Of a stretch of 64,000 nucleotides of DNA, positions 41,811-51,404 are shown piece by piece. Source of the stretch: Steroidobacteraceae bacterium (GTDB lineage Bacteria > Pseudomonadota > Gammaproteobacteria > Steroidobacterales > Steroidobacteraceae); contig JAPZRU010000002.1 in the NCBI GenBank assembly GCA_027531255.1, positions 62,001 to 126,000 of the forward strand, written 5' to 3'. The position numbers and the translations under genes were made by a program. The notes under the pieces were generated by a model that did not search any database, was not told the DNA's origin, and was given only the letters and a program-made list of their open reading frames with translations. The stretch's first letter is position 1. Every line of letters starts with the position of its first letter.

Positions 41811-43625
41811 ATGCCGCCGATGCCAGACCCCGTCGCCGCCGAGCGCCCGAAGGGCCGCTCGCTGAAGCCCCTCCGGGCGCTCGCCCCCTTCGTCCGTCCG
41901 TACCGCGGCCGCGTCGCCCTGGCGCTCGTCGCGCTGCTCTTCGCCGCCGGGGCCATGCTCGCGCTGCCGGTCGCGGTGCGCCAGTTGGTGGATTACGGAT
42001 TGGCGGCCAACAGCGCCGAGACTCTGAACCGCTACTTCGGCGCGCTGCTGCTGGCCGCCGGCCTGTTCGGCGGCTTCGCGGCCGTGCGCTTCTACCTGGT
42101 CACCTGGGTCGGCGAGCGGATCGTCGCGGACGTGCGCGACGCCGTCTACCGCCGCGTGATCCGGATGGACCCCGCGTTCTTCGAGGTCACGCGCACCGGC
42201 GAGGTGCTGTCGCGACTGACGACCGACACGACGCTCGTGCAGACGATCGCCGGCTCGAGCCTGTCGATCGCGCTGCGCTCCGCACTGAACCTCGCGGGCT
42301 CGCTCGTGATGCTCGCGCTCACCAGCGCGAAGCTGATGGGCGTGATCGTCGTCTGCATCCCGCTCGTGATCGCGCCGCTGATCCTGGTCGGGCGCAAGGT
42401 GCGCGGACTGTCGCGCGCCTCGCAGGACCGGATCGCGGAGTCGAGCGGGCTCGCGGGCGAAACCCTCGAAGCCGTGCAGACCGTGCAGGCGTTCCGGCTC
42501 GAGGAACTGCAGAGTCGCCGGTTCGGCGCGGCGACCGAGGCGAGCTTCGTGGTCGCGATCCAGCGCACGCGCGTGCGGGCGTGGCTGACGGCGCTCGGCA
42601 CGATGCTGGTGTTCGGCGCGATCACGCTCGTGCTGTGGCTCGGCGCGCACGAGGTGCTGGCCGGCCGGATGAGCGGTGGCCAGCTCGGCCAGTTCCTGCT
42701 GTACGCCATGTTCGTCGGCGCGAGCGCCGCCGCCCTGTCCGAGACCTGGGGCGACGTCCAGCGCGCCGCGGGCGCGATGGAGCGGCTGTCCGAGCTGCTG
42801 ACCGCGGAACCGGCGATCCGCGCGCCCGCGGCGCCGACCCGCCTGCCGCCGCGGGTGCAGGGCCGCATCCGCTTCGAGCAGGTGGAGTTCCGCTACCCGT
42901 CGCGGCCCCGGCAGAAGGCGCTCGACGGCTTCACCCTCGAGATCGAGCCCGGCGAGACCGTGGCCTTCGTCGGCCCCTCGGGCGCCGGCAAGAGCACGGC
43001 GTTCCAGCTGCTGCTGCGGTTCTACGACCCGGCCGCCGGCCGCGTGCTGGTGGACGACGTGCCGCTGACCGACCTCGCGCCCGAGGACGTGCGCGCGCAG
43101 ATCGCGCTGGTGCCACAGGACACCGTGCTGTTCGGCGCGAGCGCGCGCGAGAACATCCGCTACGGCCGGCCCGGCGCGACCGACGCCGAGATCGAGGCCG
43201 CCGCGCGCGCGGCCGCCGCCGACGAGTTCCTGCAGCGGCTGCCCGAGGGCTACGAGACCTTCCTCGGCGAGCGCGGCACGCGCCTCTCCGGCGGGCAGCG
43301 GCAGCGGATCGCGATCGCGCGCGCGATCCTGAAGGACCCGCCGATCCTGCTGCTGGACGAGGCGACCAGCGCACTGGACGCCGAGAGCGAGCGGTTCGTG
43401 CAGGAGGCGCTCGAGCGGCTGACGCGCGGACGCACGACGCTCGTGATCGCGCACCGGCTGGCGACCGTACTCAAGGCGGACCGGATCGTCGTGATGGATC
43501 ACGGCCGCGTCGTCGCGGTCGGCACGCACGCGGAACTGCTGGCGGCCAGCCCCCTGTACGCGCGGCTGGCGCGCCTGCAGTTCGCGGCCGGCACCGAGGA
43601 GGCCCTCGCAACGACCGAGCCTTGA
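41811..43625 (+). CDS. ABC transporter, fused transmembrane and ATPase domains (MsbA/ABCB type)
   Basis: A 604-residue half-transporter. The membrane domain (about residues 25-310) has six hydrophobic segments. The nucleotide-binding domain has Walker A GPSGAGKST, Q-loop VPQDTVLFG, ABC signature RLSGGQRQRIAIARAIL, Walker B ILLLDEATSALD and the H-loop VIAHRLATV. It forms a homodimeric exporter, probably of lipids or hydrophobic compounds, in the inner membrane. Starts at 41811 or, three codons later, 41820. A neighbouring uup gene encodes a second ABC protein but is a separate family. Confidence 0.93.
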   Translation: MPPMPDPVAAERPKGRSLKPLRALAPFVRPYRGRVALALVALLFAAGAMLALPVAVRQLVDYGLAANSAETLNRYFGALLLAAGLFGGFAAVRFYLVTWVGERIVADVRDAVYRRVIRMDPAFFEVTRTGEVLSRLTTDTTLVQTIAGSSLSIALRSALNLAGSLVMLALTSAKLMGVIVVCIPLVIAPLILVGRKVRGLSRASQDRIAESSGLAGETLEAVQTVQAFRLEELQSRRFGAATEASFVVAIQRTRVRAWLTALGTMLVFGAITLVLWLGAHEVLAGRMSGGQLGQFLLYAMFVGASAAALSETWGDVQRAAGAMERLSELLTAEPAIRAPAAPTRLPPRVQGRIRFEQVEFRYPSRPRQKALDGFTLEIEPGETVAFVGPSGAGKSTAFQLLLRFYDPAAGRVLVDDVPLTDLAPEDVRAQIALVPQDTVLFGASARENIRYGRPGATDAEIEAAARAAAADEFLQRLPEGYETFLGERGTRLSGGQRQRIAIARAILKDPPILLLDEATSALDAESERFVQEALERLTRGRTTLVIAHRLATVLKADRIVVMDHGRVVAVGTHAELLAASPLYARLARLQFAAGTEEALATTEP

Positions 43626-43734
43626 GCAGGGTGGCCCTGCGCGGGTCGAGGTCCCGGCGCGAGCGGGGGCGGCGGCCCCGCCCGAGACGACGCCCCGGCG
43701 ACGCGGGCACCGCCGCATCGGCGATACTGGTGGC

Positions 43735-45600
43735 ATGACGCTGCTCTCCCTCGTCGACGCCGAACTCGCCTACGGCCTGACGCCGCTGCTCGACCGCGCC
43801 GGCCTGCTCGTGGAGGACGGCGAACGCATCGGCGTGATCGGCCGCAACGGCACCGGCAAGTCCTCGCTGTTCGGCGTCCTCGCCGGGCGCGTGGCGCTCG
43901 ACGACGGCGCGCTGCACGTGCGCGACGGGCTGCGCATCGTGGTGGTCGAACAGGAGCCGGTGCTGCCGGCGGCCGCCACGCTGCTCGACTCGCTGCGGCT
44001 GCGCGGCGGCTACGGACCCGACGACGCGCACGACGAGCGCGACCGCTGGCGCTTCGATGCCAGGCTCGCGGAGTTCCTCGACCGCTTCGGCGTGCGCGCC
44101 GACGGCGAACCCGCGAAGGCCTCCGGCGGCGAGCGCAAGCGCGGCGCGCTCGCGCTCGCGTTCGCCCTCGACCCCGAACTGCTGCTGCTCGACGAGCCGA
44201 CGAACCACCTCGACGTGGACGCGATCGCGCGGCTCGAGGAGCTGCTGCCGAGGGTCGGGGCCTGTGCGTTCGTCACGCACGACCGCGTGTTCCTCGACCG
44301 CGTCGCGACGCGGATCGTCGAGCTCGACCGCGGATACCTGCGCTCCTACCCCGGCAACTGGTCCGCGTACGAGGCCCGCAAGCGCGACGAACTGGCGGCC
44401 GAGCAGGTCGCGAACCGGAAGTTCGACAAGTTCTGGGCCCAGGAAGAGGCCTGGATCCGCCGCGGCGTCGAGGCGCGCCGCACGCGGAACGAGGGCCGCG
44501 TGAAGCGGCTCGAGCGGCTGCGCGAGGAACGCGCCGCGCGCCGCGAACGGCTCGGGCAGGTGAAGCTGACCGTGGACGCCCGCGAGCGCTCGGGCAAGCT
44601 CGTCGCGGAACTGCAGGGCGTGAGCAAGCGCTTCGGCGAACGCCGCGTGGTCGAGGATCTCTCGACGGTGGTGATGCGCGGCGACCGCATCGGACTGCTG
44701 GGGTCCAACGGCGCGGGCAAGTCCACGCTGATCCGCCTGATCCTCGGCGAACTGCAGCCGGACGCCGGCCGCGTGCGCCTCGGCACGAACCTGCAGGTCG
44801 CCTACTTCGACCAGCTGCGCGAGCAGCTCGACCCCGACCGCACCGTCGCGCAGACGATCAGCCCGGGCTCGGACTGGGTCGAGATCGGCGGGCAGCGGAA
44901 GCACGTGTCGAGCTACCTCGGCGACTTCCTCTTTCCGCCGCAGCGCGCGAACACGCCGGTGCGCGCGCTCTCGGGCGGCGAACGCAACCGCCTGCTGCTC
45001 GCGCGGCTGTTCGCGCGCCCGGCGAACGTGCTCGTGCTCGACGAGCCGACCAACGACCTGGACATCGAGTCGCTGGAACTGCTCGAGCAGACGCTGCTCG
45101 AATACCCGGGCACGCTGCTGCTGGTCAGCCACGACCGGGCCTTCGTCGACAACGTGGTCACGCAGACGCTCGCGCCGCTCGGCGACGGGCGCTGGAAGGA
45201 GTACGTGGGCGGGTACTCGGACTGGCTCGCGCAGCGCGGACCGGGCGGATATGGCGCAGGCGTCCGGAGCGGCGACGCGGCTCCCTGCAGCCCACGGGCG
45301 GACGCGAGCGCCGGCACGGCCGGTCAGGGCAGCACCGCGCCGGGCACGCCGCGCGCGAAGTCCAAGCTGAGCTGGAAGGAAGCGCGCGAACTGGAGGCGC
45401 TGCCCGGCGAGATCGAGCGGCTCGAGGCGGAGCAGCGCGCGATCACCGAGCGCATGAGCGCCGCCGACTACGGGGCGGGCGGCGCCGAGCGGATCGCCGC
45501 GGACGGCCGGCGACTGCAGGAGCTCGAGGACCTGCTGCTCGCCAGGCTCGAGCGCTGGGAGGCGCTCGAGGCCGAGGCGGCACGGCTCGGCGGACGCTGA
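43735..45600 (+). CDS. uup: ABC-F ATPase Uup
   Basis: A 621-residue soluble protein with two ABC cassettes and no membrane domain. Cassette 1 has Walker A GRNGTGKSS, signature ASGGERKRGALALA and LLLDEPTNHLDVDAI; cassette 2 has GSNGAGKSTL, LSGGERNRLLLARLF and LVLDEPTNDLDIESL. The two are joined by the charged linker helix ARRTRNEGRVKRLERLREERAARR, which marks the ABC-F class. The C-terminal coiled-coil (KSKLSWKEARELEALPGEIERLEAEQ) is the Uup DNA-binding tail. The family is implicated in ribosome function and in limiting transposon excision. Confidence 0.95.
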   Translation: MTLLSLVDAELAYGLTPLLDRAGLLVEDGERIGVIGRNGTGKSSLFGVLAGRVALDDGALHVRDGLRIVVVEQEPVLPAAATLLDSLRLRGGYGPDDAHDERDRWRFDARLAEFLDRFGVRADGEPAKASGGERKRGALALAFALDPELLLLDEPTNHLDVDAIARLEELLPRVGACAFVTHDRVFLDRVATRIVELDRGYLRSYPGNWSAYEARKRDELAAEQVANRKFDKFWAQEEAWIRRGVEARRTRNEGRVKRLERLREERAARRERLGQVKLTVDARERSGKLVAELQGVSKRFGERRVVEDLSTVVMRGDRIGLLGSNGAGKSTLIRLILGELQPDAGRVRLGTNLQVAYFDQLREQLDPDRTVAQTISPGSDWVEIGGQRKHVSSYLGDFLFPPQRANTPVRALSGGERNRLLLARLFARPANVLVLDEPTNDLDIESLELLEQTLLEYPGTLLLVSHDRAFVDNVVTQTLAPLGDGRWKEYVGGYSDWLAQRGPGGYGAGVRSGDAAPCSPRADASAGTAGQGSTAPGTPRAKSKLSWKEARELEALPGEIERLEAEQRAITERMSAADYGAGGAERIAADGRRLQELEDLLLARLERWEALEAEAARLGGR

Positions 45601-45616
45601 GGCCGGGCGCATCCGC

Positions 45617-45985
45617 TCACGGCGCCGCGACGATCGCCTCCGGCGGCATCGTCTCGCGCTTCAGGATGTTGACGATCGAGGCGCGCTCCTCGGGCGTGCG
45701 CACCGGGCCGCTCGAGATGATCGTCGAGGTGCCGGGCACGAAGCGGTCGGGCCCCGCGATGTACTGCGCGATCGTCTCGTCGGTCCACACCAGGCCGTTG
45801 CGGCCCGCGCCCGCCATCGCCTCGGCGCAGTGGAAATTCGGCACCGTGCCCGCGCGCTGGCCGAAGATCGCGTAGAGATTCGGGCCGACCAGATGCTTCC
45901 CGCCCTTCTCGACCGTGTGGCAGAAGCGGCACCACTTGTAGGTCTCGAGCTTCACCTTCCGCTCGAACGGCGTCTCGGGCGTCAC
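45617..45985 (-). CDS. Class I c-type cytochrome without a visible signal peptide
   Basis: A 122-residue cytochrome c of the mitochondrial-like type: heme site [11 protein letters not shown] at about residues 19-29, [21 protein letters not shown], and [23 protein letters not shown] where the axial-Met segment is expected (the Met is not obvious). The only usual start is GTG 45985, which leaves no Sec signal, although heme attachment needs export. In-frame codons upstream ([15 protein letters not shown]) stay open and are hydrophobic, so translation may start at a rare codon in that region. It follows the hybrid kinase gene by 52 bases. Confidence 0.8.
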   Translation of the reverse strand: MTPETPFERKVKLETYKWCRFCHTVEKGGKHLVGPNLYAIFGQRAGTVPNFHCAEAMAGAGRNGLVWTDETIAQYIAGPDRFVPGTSTIISSGPVRTPEERASIVNILKRETMPPEAIVAAP

Positions 45986-46037
45986 GCGGAACAGCAGGTG
46001 TGGCCCGTAGAGACCGATGCCGACGAGCGCGGTCTGG

Positions 46038-48365
46038 TCACTGGCCGGCGGCGTCGAGGATCGCGGACACGAGCGCGGGATCCGCGGGCTTCGTCAGGTG
46101 GTGGTCGTAGCCGGCCGCGAGGGCGCGCCGCCGGTCTTCGGCCTGGCCCCAGCCGGTGACGGCGACGAGCACGGGCCGCTTCGCGAACGGGTGCGCACGC
46201 AGCCGCTCGGCCAGCGCGTAGCCGTCGAGACCGGGCATGCCGATGTCGAGGAACGCGACTTCCGGCTCGGTCTCGATCGCGGCGGCGAGCGCGGCGGCGC
46301 CCGAGTGCTCGACGGCGACCTCGTGGCCCTCGAGCCGCAGCAGCATCGCGAGCATCTCGGCGTTGTCGCGGTTGTCGTCCGCGACCAGCACCCGCCGGCG
46401 CGCGCCTCCGGCGCGGTCGGCCGTCGCCTCCGCGACCGCGGGCGCGTGGCCCGCCGCCGGCAGCCAGATGTGAAACGCGGCCCCGAGCCCAGGACCCGCG
46501 CTCTCGGCAGCGACGCGCCCGCCGTGCTGTTCCACGAGCCCCTTCACGAGCGCGAGGCCGATGCCGAGGCCGCCCTCCGACTGCAGGCGGTTGGTCTCGA
46601 CCTGCTCGAACACGTCGAAGATGCGCGCCAGCGAAGGGCGATCGAGCCCGATGCCGGAGTCGGTGACGACGAGGTGCACCTCGTCCGCCTCGAGCGTCGC
46701 GCGCAGCGTGATGCGGCCGCCGGGCGGCGTGTACTTCGCCGCGTTGTTCAGCAGGTTCGCGATCACCTGGCAGAGGCGCACCGGGTCGGCGTCGAGCCGC
46801 ACGGGCACCTCGGGCAATGCAGTCTCGAACGCATGCTGCCGCGCGTCGATCAGCGGCCGGCTGGTCTCGACCGCGGTCTCGACGACCCCCGCCAGCAGGA
46901 CCGACTCGCGCCGCAGTTCCACCTTGCCCTGCGTGATCCGCGCGGCGTCGAGCAGGTCGTCGAGCAGCCGCGCCATCGTGCACACCTGGCGGTCGATCAC
47001 GTCGCGACTCCACTGCTGCTCGCGCGCGCCCGCGGCGGTGGAGGCCAGCACGCGCACCGCGTTGCGGATCGGCGCGAGCGGGTTCCGGAGTTCGTGCGCG
47101 AGCGTCGCGATGAAGACGTCCTTGCGGCGATCCGCCTCCCGGAGCCGCTCGGCGTAGTCGCGCAGCGCGAGCTCGGCGTCCTTGCGCGCGGTGACGTCCT
47201 GCGTCACGGCGACGCCGAGCACGCGATGGCGCGCCGAACCCGTGCCTCCGAAGTGCACGCGGCCGCGCACCGCGAGCCAGTGCACGGTACCGTCAGGGTG
47301 CACCACCCGGTACTCGGCGCGATAATCGTGCGGGTCGTTGTCGGGCAGCCAGGCCCGGCGCACCGCCTCGCGCAGCGGCGGCAGGTCGTCCGGGTGCACG
47401 CGCGCCACGAGATCGGCGAGGCTCACCTGCGTGTGGTCGAAGCCGAAGTGCCGTGCGCAGCGCTCGTCCAGCTGGACGACGCCGGTCGCATAGTCGTGCC
47501 GGAAGTTGCCGAGCTCAGCGGCGTCGAGCGCGACGCGTGCACGCTCCTCGCTGTCGCGCAGGGACTGCTGGACGCGGCGGTTATCGCTGACGTCCAAGCC
47601 CACGCCGACCTGGATGTCTCCGGCGACAAGCACGTTCGCCCACAGCACCTGCAGCGTGCGGCCGTCCTTGGCGCGCGTCGGGATCTCGCGCCACCCGGAG
47701 CCCGGCCGTGCCATGAACTCCGCGGCCGCCGCGCGTACCGCGGGGTCGGGATAGCACAATTCCATGATGTCGTGAGCACGCGAGTCGGCCTCGGTCCAGC
47801 CGAGGGTCGCGACGAACGCGCGATTGAAATACACCCGCGAGAGCCGCGTGTCGTAGCGCGTGACCAGGACCGGCATCAGGTCGAGGAGCCGCTCGAAGAA
47901 ATCCCGCTCCTCGGCGGCCCGCGCGCGGGCCGCGTGCTCGGCCGTGCAGTCGCGGATCACGGCCAGCAGCCCGGGCGTGCGGTCCTCGTCGCGGGCCGCG
48001 CCGGCGATCGAGCGCCGCAGCACCGAGACCGTGGACTCCACGCGCAGCCGCGTGCCGTTCGGCAGCACGTGGGTATTGGCGCCGCGCCAGGACCCGGTTT
48101 CCTCCAGCGCGCGGAACGCCGCCGCCTCGTCCTCCGGGCGATCCCACTCGTACGCGTAGAGCTCGCGCAGGCCGCGGCCCAGCGCAGCCTCCGGCGTCGT
48201 GTGGTACAGCGCGGCCGCCGCGCGGTTGATCCAGATCACCCGGTAGTGCGAGTCGATCGCGATCACGGCGTCGGAGACCGCGTCGAGGATCGCGTCGGCC
48301 AGCGGTTCGCCGTCGCGGCGTGCCCACTCGGACCCGACGAGCGTGCGCAGTGGCGTCGGCTCCAC
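46038..48365 (-). CDS. PAS-domain hybrid sensor histidine kinase with receiver domain
   Basis: A 775-residue signalling protein from GTG 48365. It has at least three PAS domains (about residues 25-145, 155-275 and 280-405; the last has [16 protein letters not shown] and the PAC motif [13 protein letters not shown]). A HisKA domain with phospho-acceptor His follows in [16 protein letters not shown], then an HATPase_c domain ([14 protein letters not shown] and [22 protein letters not shown]). The C-terminal receiver has phospho-acceptor Asp in [13 protein letters not shown]. No transmembrane segment is seen, so it is probably a cytosolic sensor. The signal and partner are unknown. Confidence 0.92.
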   Translation of the reverse strand: MEPTPLRTLVGSEWARRDGEPLADAILDAVSDAVIAIDSHYRVIWINRAAAALYHTTPEAALGRGLRELYAYEWDRPEDEAAAFRALEETGSWRGANTHVLPNGTRLRVESTVSVLRRSIAGAARDEDRTPGLLAVIRDCTAEHAARARAAEERDFFERLLDLMPVLVTRYDTRLSRVYFNRAFVATLGWTEADSRAHDIMELCYPDPAVRAAAAEFMARPGSGWREIPTRAKDGRTLQVLWANVLVAGDIQVGVGLDVSDNRRVQQSLRDSEERARVALDAAELGNFRHDYATGVVQLDERCARHFGFDHTQVSLADLVARVHPDDLPPLREAVRRAWLPDNDPHDYRAEYRVVHPDGTVHWLAVRGRVHFGGTGSARHRVLGVAVTQDVTARKDAELALRDYAERLREADRRKDVFIATLAHELRNPLAPIRNAVRVLASTAAGAREQQWSRDVIDRQVCTMARLLDDLLDAARITQGKVELRRESVLLAGVVETAVETSRPLIDARQHAFETALPEVPVRLDADPVRLCQVIANLLNNAAKYTPPGGRITLRATLEADEVHLVVTDSGIGLDRPSLARIFDVFEQVETNRLQSEGGLGIGLALVKGLVEQHGGRVAAESAGPGLGAAFHIWLPAAGHAPAVAEATADRAGGARRRVLVADDNRDNAEMLAMLLRLEGHEVAVEHSGAAALAAAIETEPEVAFLDIGMPGLDGYALAERLRAHPFAKRPVLVAVTGWGQAEDRRRALAAGYDHHLTKPADPALVSAILDAAGQ

Positions 48366-48454
48366 GGCGGCTCCTGACAGCCGCACCGGCGGCCGGCGCT
48401 GACGATAGCAGGCCCGGCGCCGACCAGCCTCGGTCGCCGCGGCGAGTGCTTCGT

Positions 48455-48888
48455 TCAGGCGAGCGGATGGATCTCCAGGCGGCCTGGACTCGTAGCCAGC
48501 GCCGCGAACTCCTCGGCGAGCCGCTCGGCCTCGCGCACCGCCCGGGTCCAGACCCGGATGCGGCTCGGCTCGTCGCGCCCGTACCGCTCCCGGACGCCGG
48601 CCGTGCGCGCGCAGGTGGCGAGCGGCGACGGGACCGGCGCGGATCTCGAGGGCAGGCATCGAGGGGAATGGACGGCCGAGCGCGTCGGCGTCAGGGGTCC
48701 TCGCGAGCCAGCGCGTCGGCGATCAGCCCGCGCAGCTGCGGCGCGCCGAGGCGCGTGGCGTCGGTGCGCACGCTGAAGCCCGGCTCGCAGCGCGCGAGGT
48801 CGGCGAGGTCGCGCGCGACCCCGAACACGGCGAGCACGAGCAGGCTCGCGCTGGACCGCGTCTCGTGGCCCGTGCCGCGCGCCTCGCG
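48455..48888 (-). pseudogene. Degenerate coding-like segment
   Basis: Two minus-strand stretches read like the ends of proteins but have no plausible starts. One is RSSASLLVLAVFGVARDLADL to RGLIADALARED, ending with the TGA at 48691-48693. The other is ERYGRDEPSRIRVWTRAVREAERLAEEFAALATSPG, ending at 48455. They are in different frames and separated by non-conserved DNA. They look like leftovers of one or two eroded genes; I cannot name the family. Confidence 0.35.
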
Positions 48889-49326
48889 TCAGGCGTCCAG
48901 GCTCTTGTCGAGCGCGTCGCGACGACCCGAGGTGCGGCCGCCGCGCGCGCACGCGGTGCAGTCGTCGCACCGGTCGAGACACGCGCGCCACGCGGCGAGC
49001 GCGTCGCCGACCTCGCGCAGCGCCGGCAGCCAGCCGGGCGAAGCTCGCCCGGCGAGGTCGCGCTCGAAGCGCAGCCAGGCCTGGCGCAGCGCGGGCTCGA
49101 GCGTTTCGGACTCGACCCGGCTCATGCGCACGCTGCCCGCGTCGGTGGCACGCGCCCGCACGTCCACCTCGAGGTCGAAGCGCAGCGCCTCGAGCAGCGC
49201 CTCGGCCTGCTGCGTCGCTGCCTCGCCGCCGGGTTCGCGCAGTACCGCGGCGAGCTTCTCGACCCGTCGCTGGTAGTTCTCCAATGCGCGCGCACACCCG
49301 GCGCGTGTCAGTCCCAGCGTGTTCAT
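48889..49326 (-). CDS. Hypothetical helical protein (145 aa)
   Basis: From ATG 49326 the frame encodes a 145-residue protein that is almost wholly helix-forming: RALENYQRRVEKLAAVLREPGG, AEALLEALRFDLEVDVRARAT and LPALREVGDALAAWRACLDRC. A Cys cluster CLDRCDDCTACARGG near the C-terminus could bind metal. No family is recognised. The regular charge pattern supports a real protein; the longer open frame upstream is not conserved-looking. The gene sits beside degenerate DNA at the edge of the accessory island. Confidence 0.55.
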   Translation of the reverse strand: MNTLGLTRAGCARALENYQRRVEKLAAVLREPGGEAATQQAEALLEALRFDLEVDVRARATDAGSVRMSRVESETLEPALRQAWLRFERDLAGRASPGWLPALREVGDALAAWRACLDRCDDCTACARGGRTSGRRDALDKSLDA

Positions 49327-49887
49327 CGCGTCCCACGCTCCCGCGTCGAACACCGATTGAACACCGTGAGGACCCGCATGCGCGTCTGCGGATGCCACAC
49401 GGAGCGGGGCGCAGCGCGCCGCGCGCGACGTGCGCGGGCGCGGGCGTACGCAGGAAACCAAACACTGACCGCGGGCGGTCAGCATAGTCTGGCCGTCGCG
49501 TAACGCCCTTCTGGGCGGTCGAAACTGCGCGACTCACGCGCTTCATCGGTGGCTGCTTCGGTAGAAGAGCGCGGCGCCGGGCCAATACCGTTTAAGGCGG
49601 CGCGCCTCCGCCAGTGACCGCCCGAGCACATCCTGCGCTGTGGCCGGCGTGCGCGGTGCTGCGTCGGTCCGCGACCCATCGGGCGGATGTCGTGCTCCGG
49701 GCATGATCGCGGCGTACGGGCCTCCTGACGGCACCCCCCGAGACCGGTCAGCCTAAGGGAGCCGGCGGCACGTGCCGCGCTCTCGGCTGTCGAAGAATAA
49801 ACTGAAGACAATCAACCCGTTGCCAACGGCCGTGTAATCACCGGCCGTTTTGACGCCTATATATTTGTGGATGCTGGGAGAACAGGC
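49327..49887. other. Non-coding stretch at the edge of the accessory island
   Basis: About 560 bases without a credible gene. It contains a perfect 14-base palindrome GCGGCACGTGCCGC (49765-49778) and a terminator-like hairpin at 49825-49851. A/T content rises sharply after 49790 (GAAGAATAAACTGAAGACAATC and TATATATTT), unlike the chromosome to the left. No tRNA gene or integrase that would mark an attachment site was seen. Confidence 0.5.
49825..49851 (+). terminator. Terminator-like hairpin before the accessory genes
   Basis: AACGGCCG / CGGCCGTT (49825-49832 and 49842-49849) with a nine-base loop, followed by a short T run (TTTT overall). It would insulate the small gene at 49888 from transcription entering from the left. 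Confidence 0.45.
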
Positions 49888-50166
49888 ATGGCCGATCAGG
49901 ACGAAGACAGAGCGGCGAAGCGACGGGCTTGGGACTATGAGGGTGCGCGGGCACGCGTGGCCGGCGGCTCGCGCGAGGCCTTGGACGCCGCGCTAATGGC
50001 CGAGAGTGAGGGGTACGACGCCTTTCCGGACGAGGACCACCTCGGGCTGGACGAGATCCGTGTGGTGCGCGACGCGAGCGAAGTGGACTTGATTCCCGAG
50101 CGAATCCGCGCGCACCTCGACGCGTGTGTGTTCTGCCGGAACACCGTCGCCGCGTTTGCGAGATGA
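49888..50166 (+). CDS. Small protein with an H-x3-C-x2-C (ZAS/zf-HC2-like) motif
   Basis: A 92-residue, strongly acidic protein from ATG 49888 with GGGAG upstream. The C-terminus has IRAHLDACVFCRNTVAAF: His-x3-Cys-x2-Cys as in the zinc-binding anti-sigma motif (zf-HC2). No transmembrane segment follows, unlike membrane anti-sigma factors. The N-terminal part (DEDRAAKRRAWDYEGARARV) is charged and helical. It may be a soluble zinc-linked regulator; this is inference from a short motif. No sigma factor gene is adjacent. Confidence 0.55.
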   Translation: MADQDEDRAAKRRAWDYEGARARVAGGSREALDAALMAESEGYDAFPDEDHLGLDEIRVVRDASEVDLIPERIRAHLDACVFCRNTVAAFAR

Positions 50167-50367
50167 GGAACCTGCCAACACCTACGCGCCTTCGCGTGGA
50201 GATTTTCAACATGTAGGCTGCGTTCTGCAGGGCATGCACGCCGGGGATGCTCGCGCCAGGCGCGATCGCCTGTACACGCGCGGCGCGCGAGCCGGCGTCC
50301 GCGCCGACTCAATACCGCGGGACCCCTGTTTGCCGCACCACCGTGTTCGCCGGCGGTGCACCGCGGC

Positions 50368-50883
50368 TCACGCCTCCTCCACCACCCGAGCGAGCCTCTC
50401 GTCCCCCATGCCCGCGTGTCCCGCGTGCACCGCGAACTGCAGCGTCCGAAGGCAGACGTACTGCTCGGGCACCGCCTGGCTCGCATAGTGCCGCGTCGCG
50501 AGCACCGCCTGGATCTCCGCGATCAACTCCGGCGCGATCATGACGCGGCCGCCGGCCAATGTGGGATGGGTCTTTCGGCTGCCAAGTCCGAACAGCGCGA
50601 CCTGGTCGATGTCGGCGGTCGCGCCCAGGCCGTCGAACAGGCCCGGGATGTACTTCTGCCCGGCGTCGAACTTCTTCTGGTAGCGCAGCGCCCGCGTCTC
50701 CCAGCTACCCGCGTCCATGCTCGGTTCGACGTGCACCAGGTGTCGGCTCTTCGGGTGCAGTGCGACGACGTCCAGCTCGCACTCGAACCCGCCCTGGGGG
50801 CGCTTGCCGACGTGCACGTTCCGCCGCACGAAGTAGCCGCAGTACTCGAGCCACTCGGCGCACAGCTGTTCGAGGAAGTTCAT
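50368..50883 (-). CDS. Uncharacterised protein with a restriction-endonuclease-like (PD-(D/E)XK) N-terminus
   Basis: A 171-residue protein. The start NFLEQLCAEWLEYCGYFVRRNVHVG is the helix-strand opening common in Mrr/Holliday-resolvase-like nucleases. It is followed by GGFECELDVVALHPKSRHLVHVEPSMD, where the D and the E of 'HVEP' stand where the catalytic D and ExK are expected; the Lys is replaced, so activity is uncertain. The C-terminal part carries YVCLRTLQFAVHAGH. I have no confident family name. It is 28 bases downstream of the 114-residue gene and likely in its operon. Confidence 0.65.
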   Translation of the reverse strand: MNFLEQLCAEWLEYCGYFVRRNVHVGKRPQGGFECELDVVALHPKSRHLVHVEPSMDAGSWETRALRYQKKFDAGQKYIPGLFDGLGATADIDQVALFGLGSRKTHPTLAGGRVMIAPELIAEIQAVLATRHYASQAVPEQYVCLRTLQFAVHAGHAGMGDERLARVVEEA

Positions 50884-50911
50884 CGTCGCCGCTCCTGCGT
50901 CGTCGACTCGG

Positions 50912-51256
50912 TCAACTCTGATCCCAAGCGATCACGACCAGCCGCGCGTCGGCCGGAAGCGCATTCAGCGCGTCGAGGTCCACCCGCGGGTCCCCGACCC
51001 GCCCGGAAGGCAACTCGTAATCGTCACCGATCACGGGCGGACCGCCCCCGGTCGGAATGCCATCCGCTAGCGCCTGCCGGACGAGCCCGGCGGCCAGCGT
51101 GTAGGTGTTCGGGTAGCCGAGGTTGTCGGTGAACTCGGCCTCCCCGCGTTTCACGAGCTCGTTCAGCCACTTCACGCCGAACGGGCCGACGAGCCAAGTA
51201 CCGAGGACAGCGTCAGCGTCGCCTTCTGGTCTGATCTCGATGCTCGAGCCCAGCAT
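50912..51256 (-). CDS. Hypothetical protein (114 aa)
   Basis: A small protein from ATG 51256 with a strong ribosome-binding site (AAGGAGG) upstream, which makes it a credible gene. It begins MLGSSIEIRPEGDADAVLGTWLVGPFGVKWLNELVKRGEAEF and ends DARLVVIAWDQS. It looks like a compact alpha/beta domain without a membrane segment. No family is recognised. It is probably co-transcribed with the gene at 50368-50883. Confidence 0.6.
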   Translation of the reverse strand: MLGSSIEIRPEGDADAVLGTWLVGPFGVKWLNELVKRGEAEFTDNLGYPNTYTLAAGLVRQALADGIPTGGGPPVIGDDYELPSGRVGDPRVDLDALNALPADARLVVIAWDQS

Positions 51257-51404
51257 GGCTCGGCCTCCTTCGTACGATTTAGCCCAATGTGGCGATACCG
51301 CGCGGGTGGGCCACCCCTAGACCTCGCGTCCGGTCCGTTCTCCACGCTAAACCCTCTCAGCGCGCCCCGCGCTCGGCCCGCCGATGACGCCCGCCGTCGA
51401 TGAT

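Noticed and set aside
35285-43736. Long minus-strand frames (987 and 1115 codons) opposite the antiporter, protease, UPF0114 and exporter genes
   Set aside because: Same shadow effect; the encoded sequences are repetitive and charged, and the opposite strand carries well conserved genes.
49327-49887. An attachment site (tRNA end plus integrase) for the island
   Set aside because: No tRNA gene, integrase or matching direct repeat was recognised within the window.
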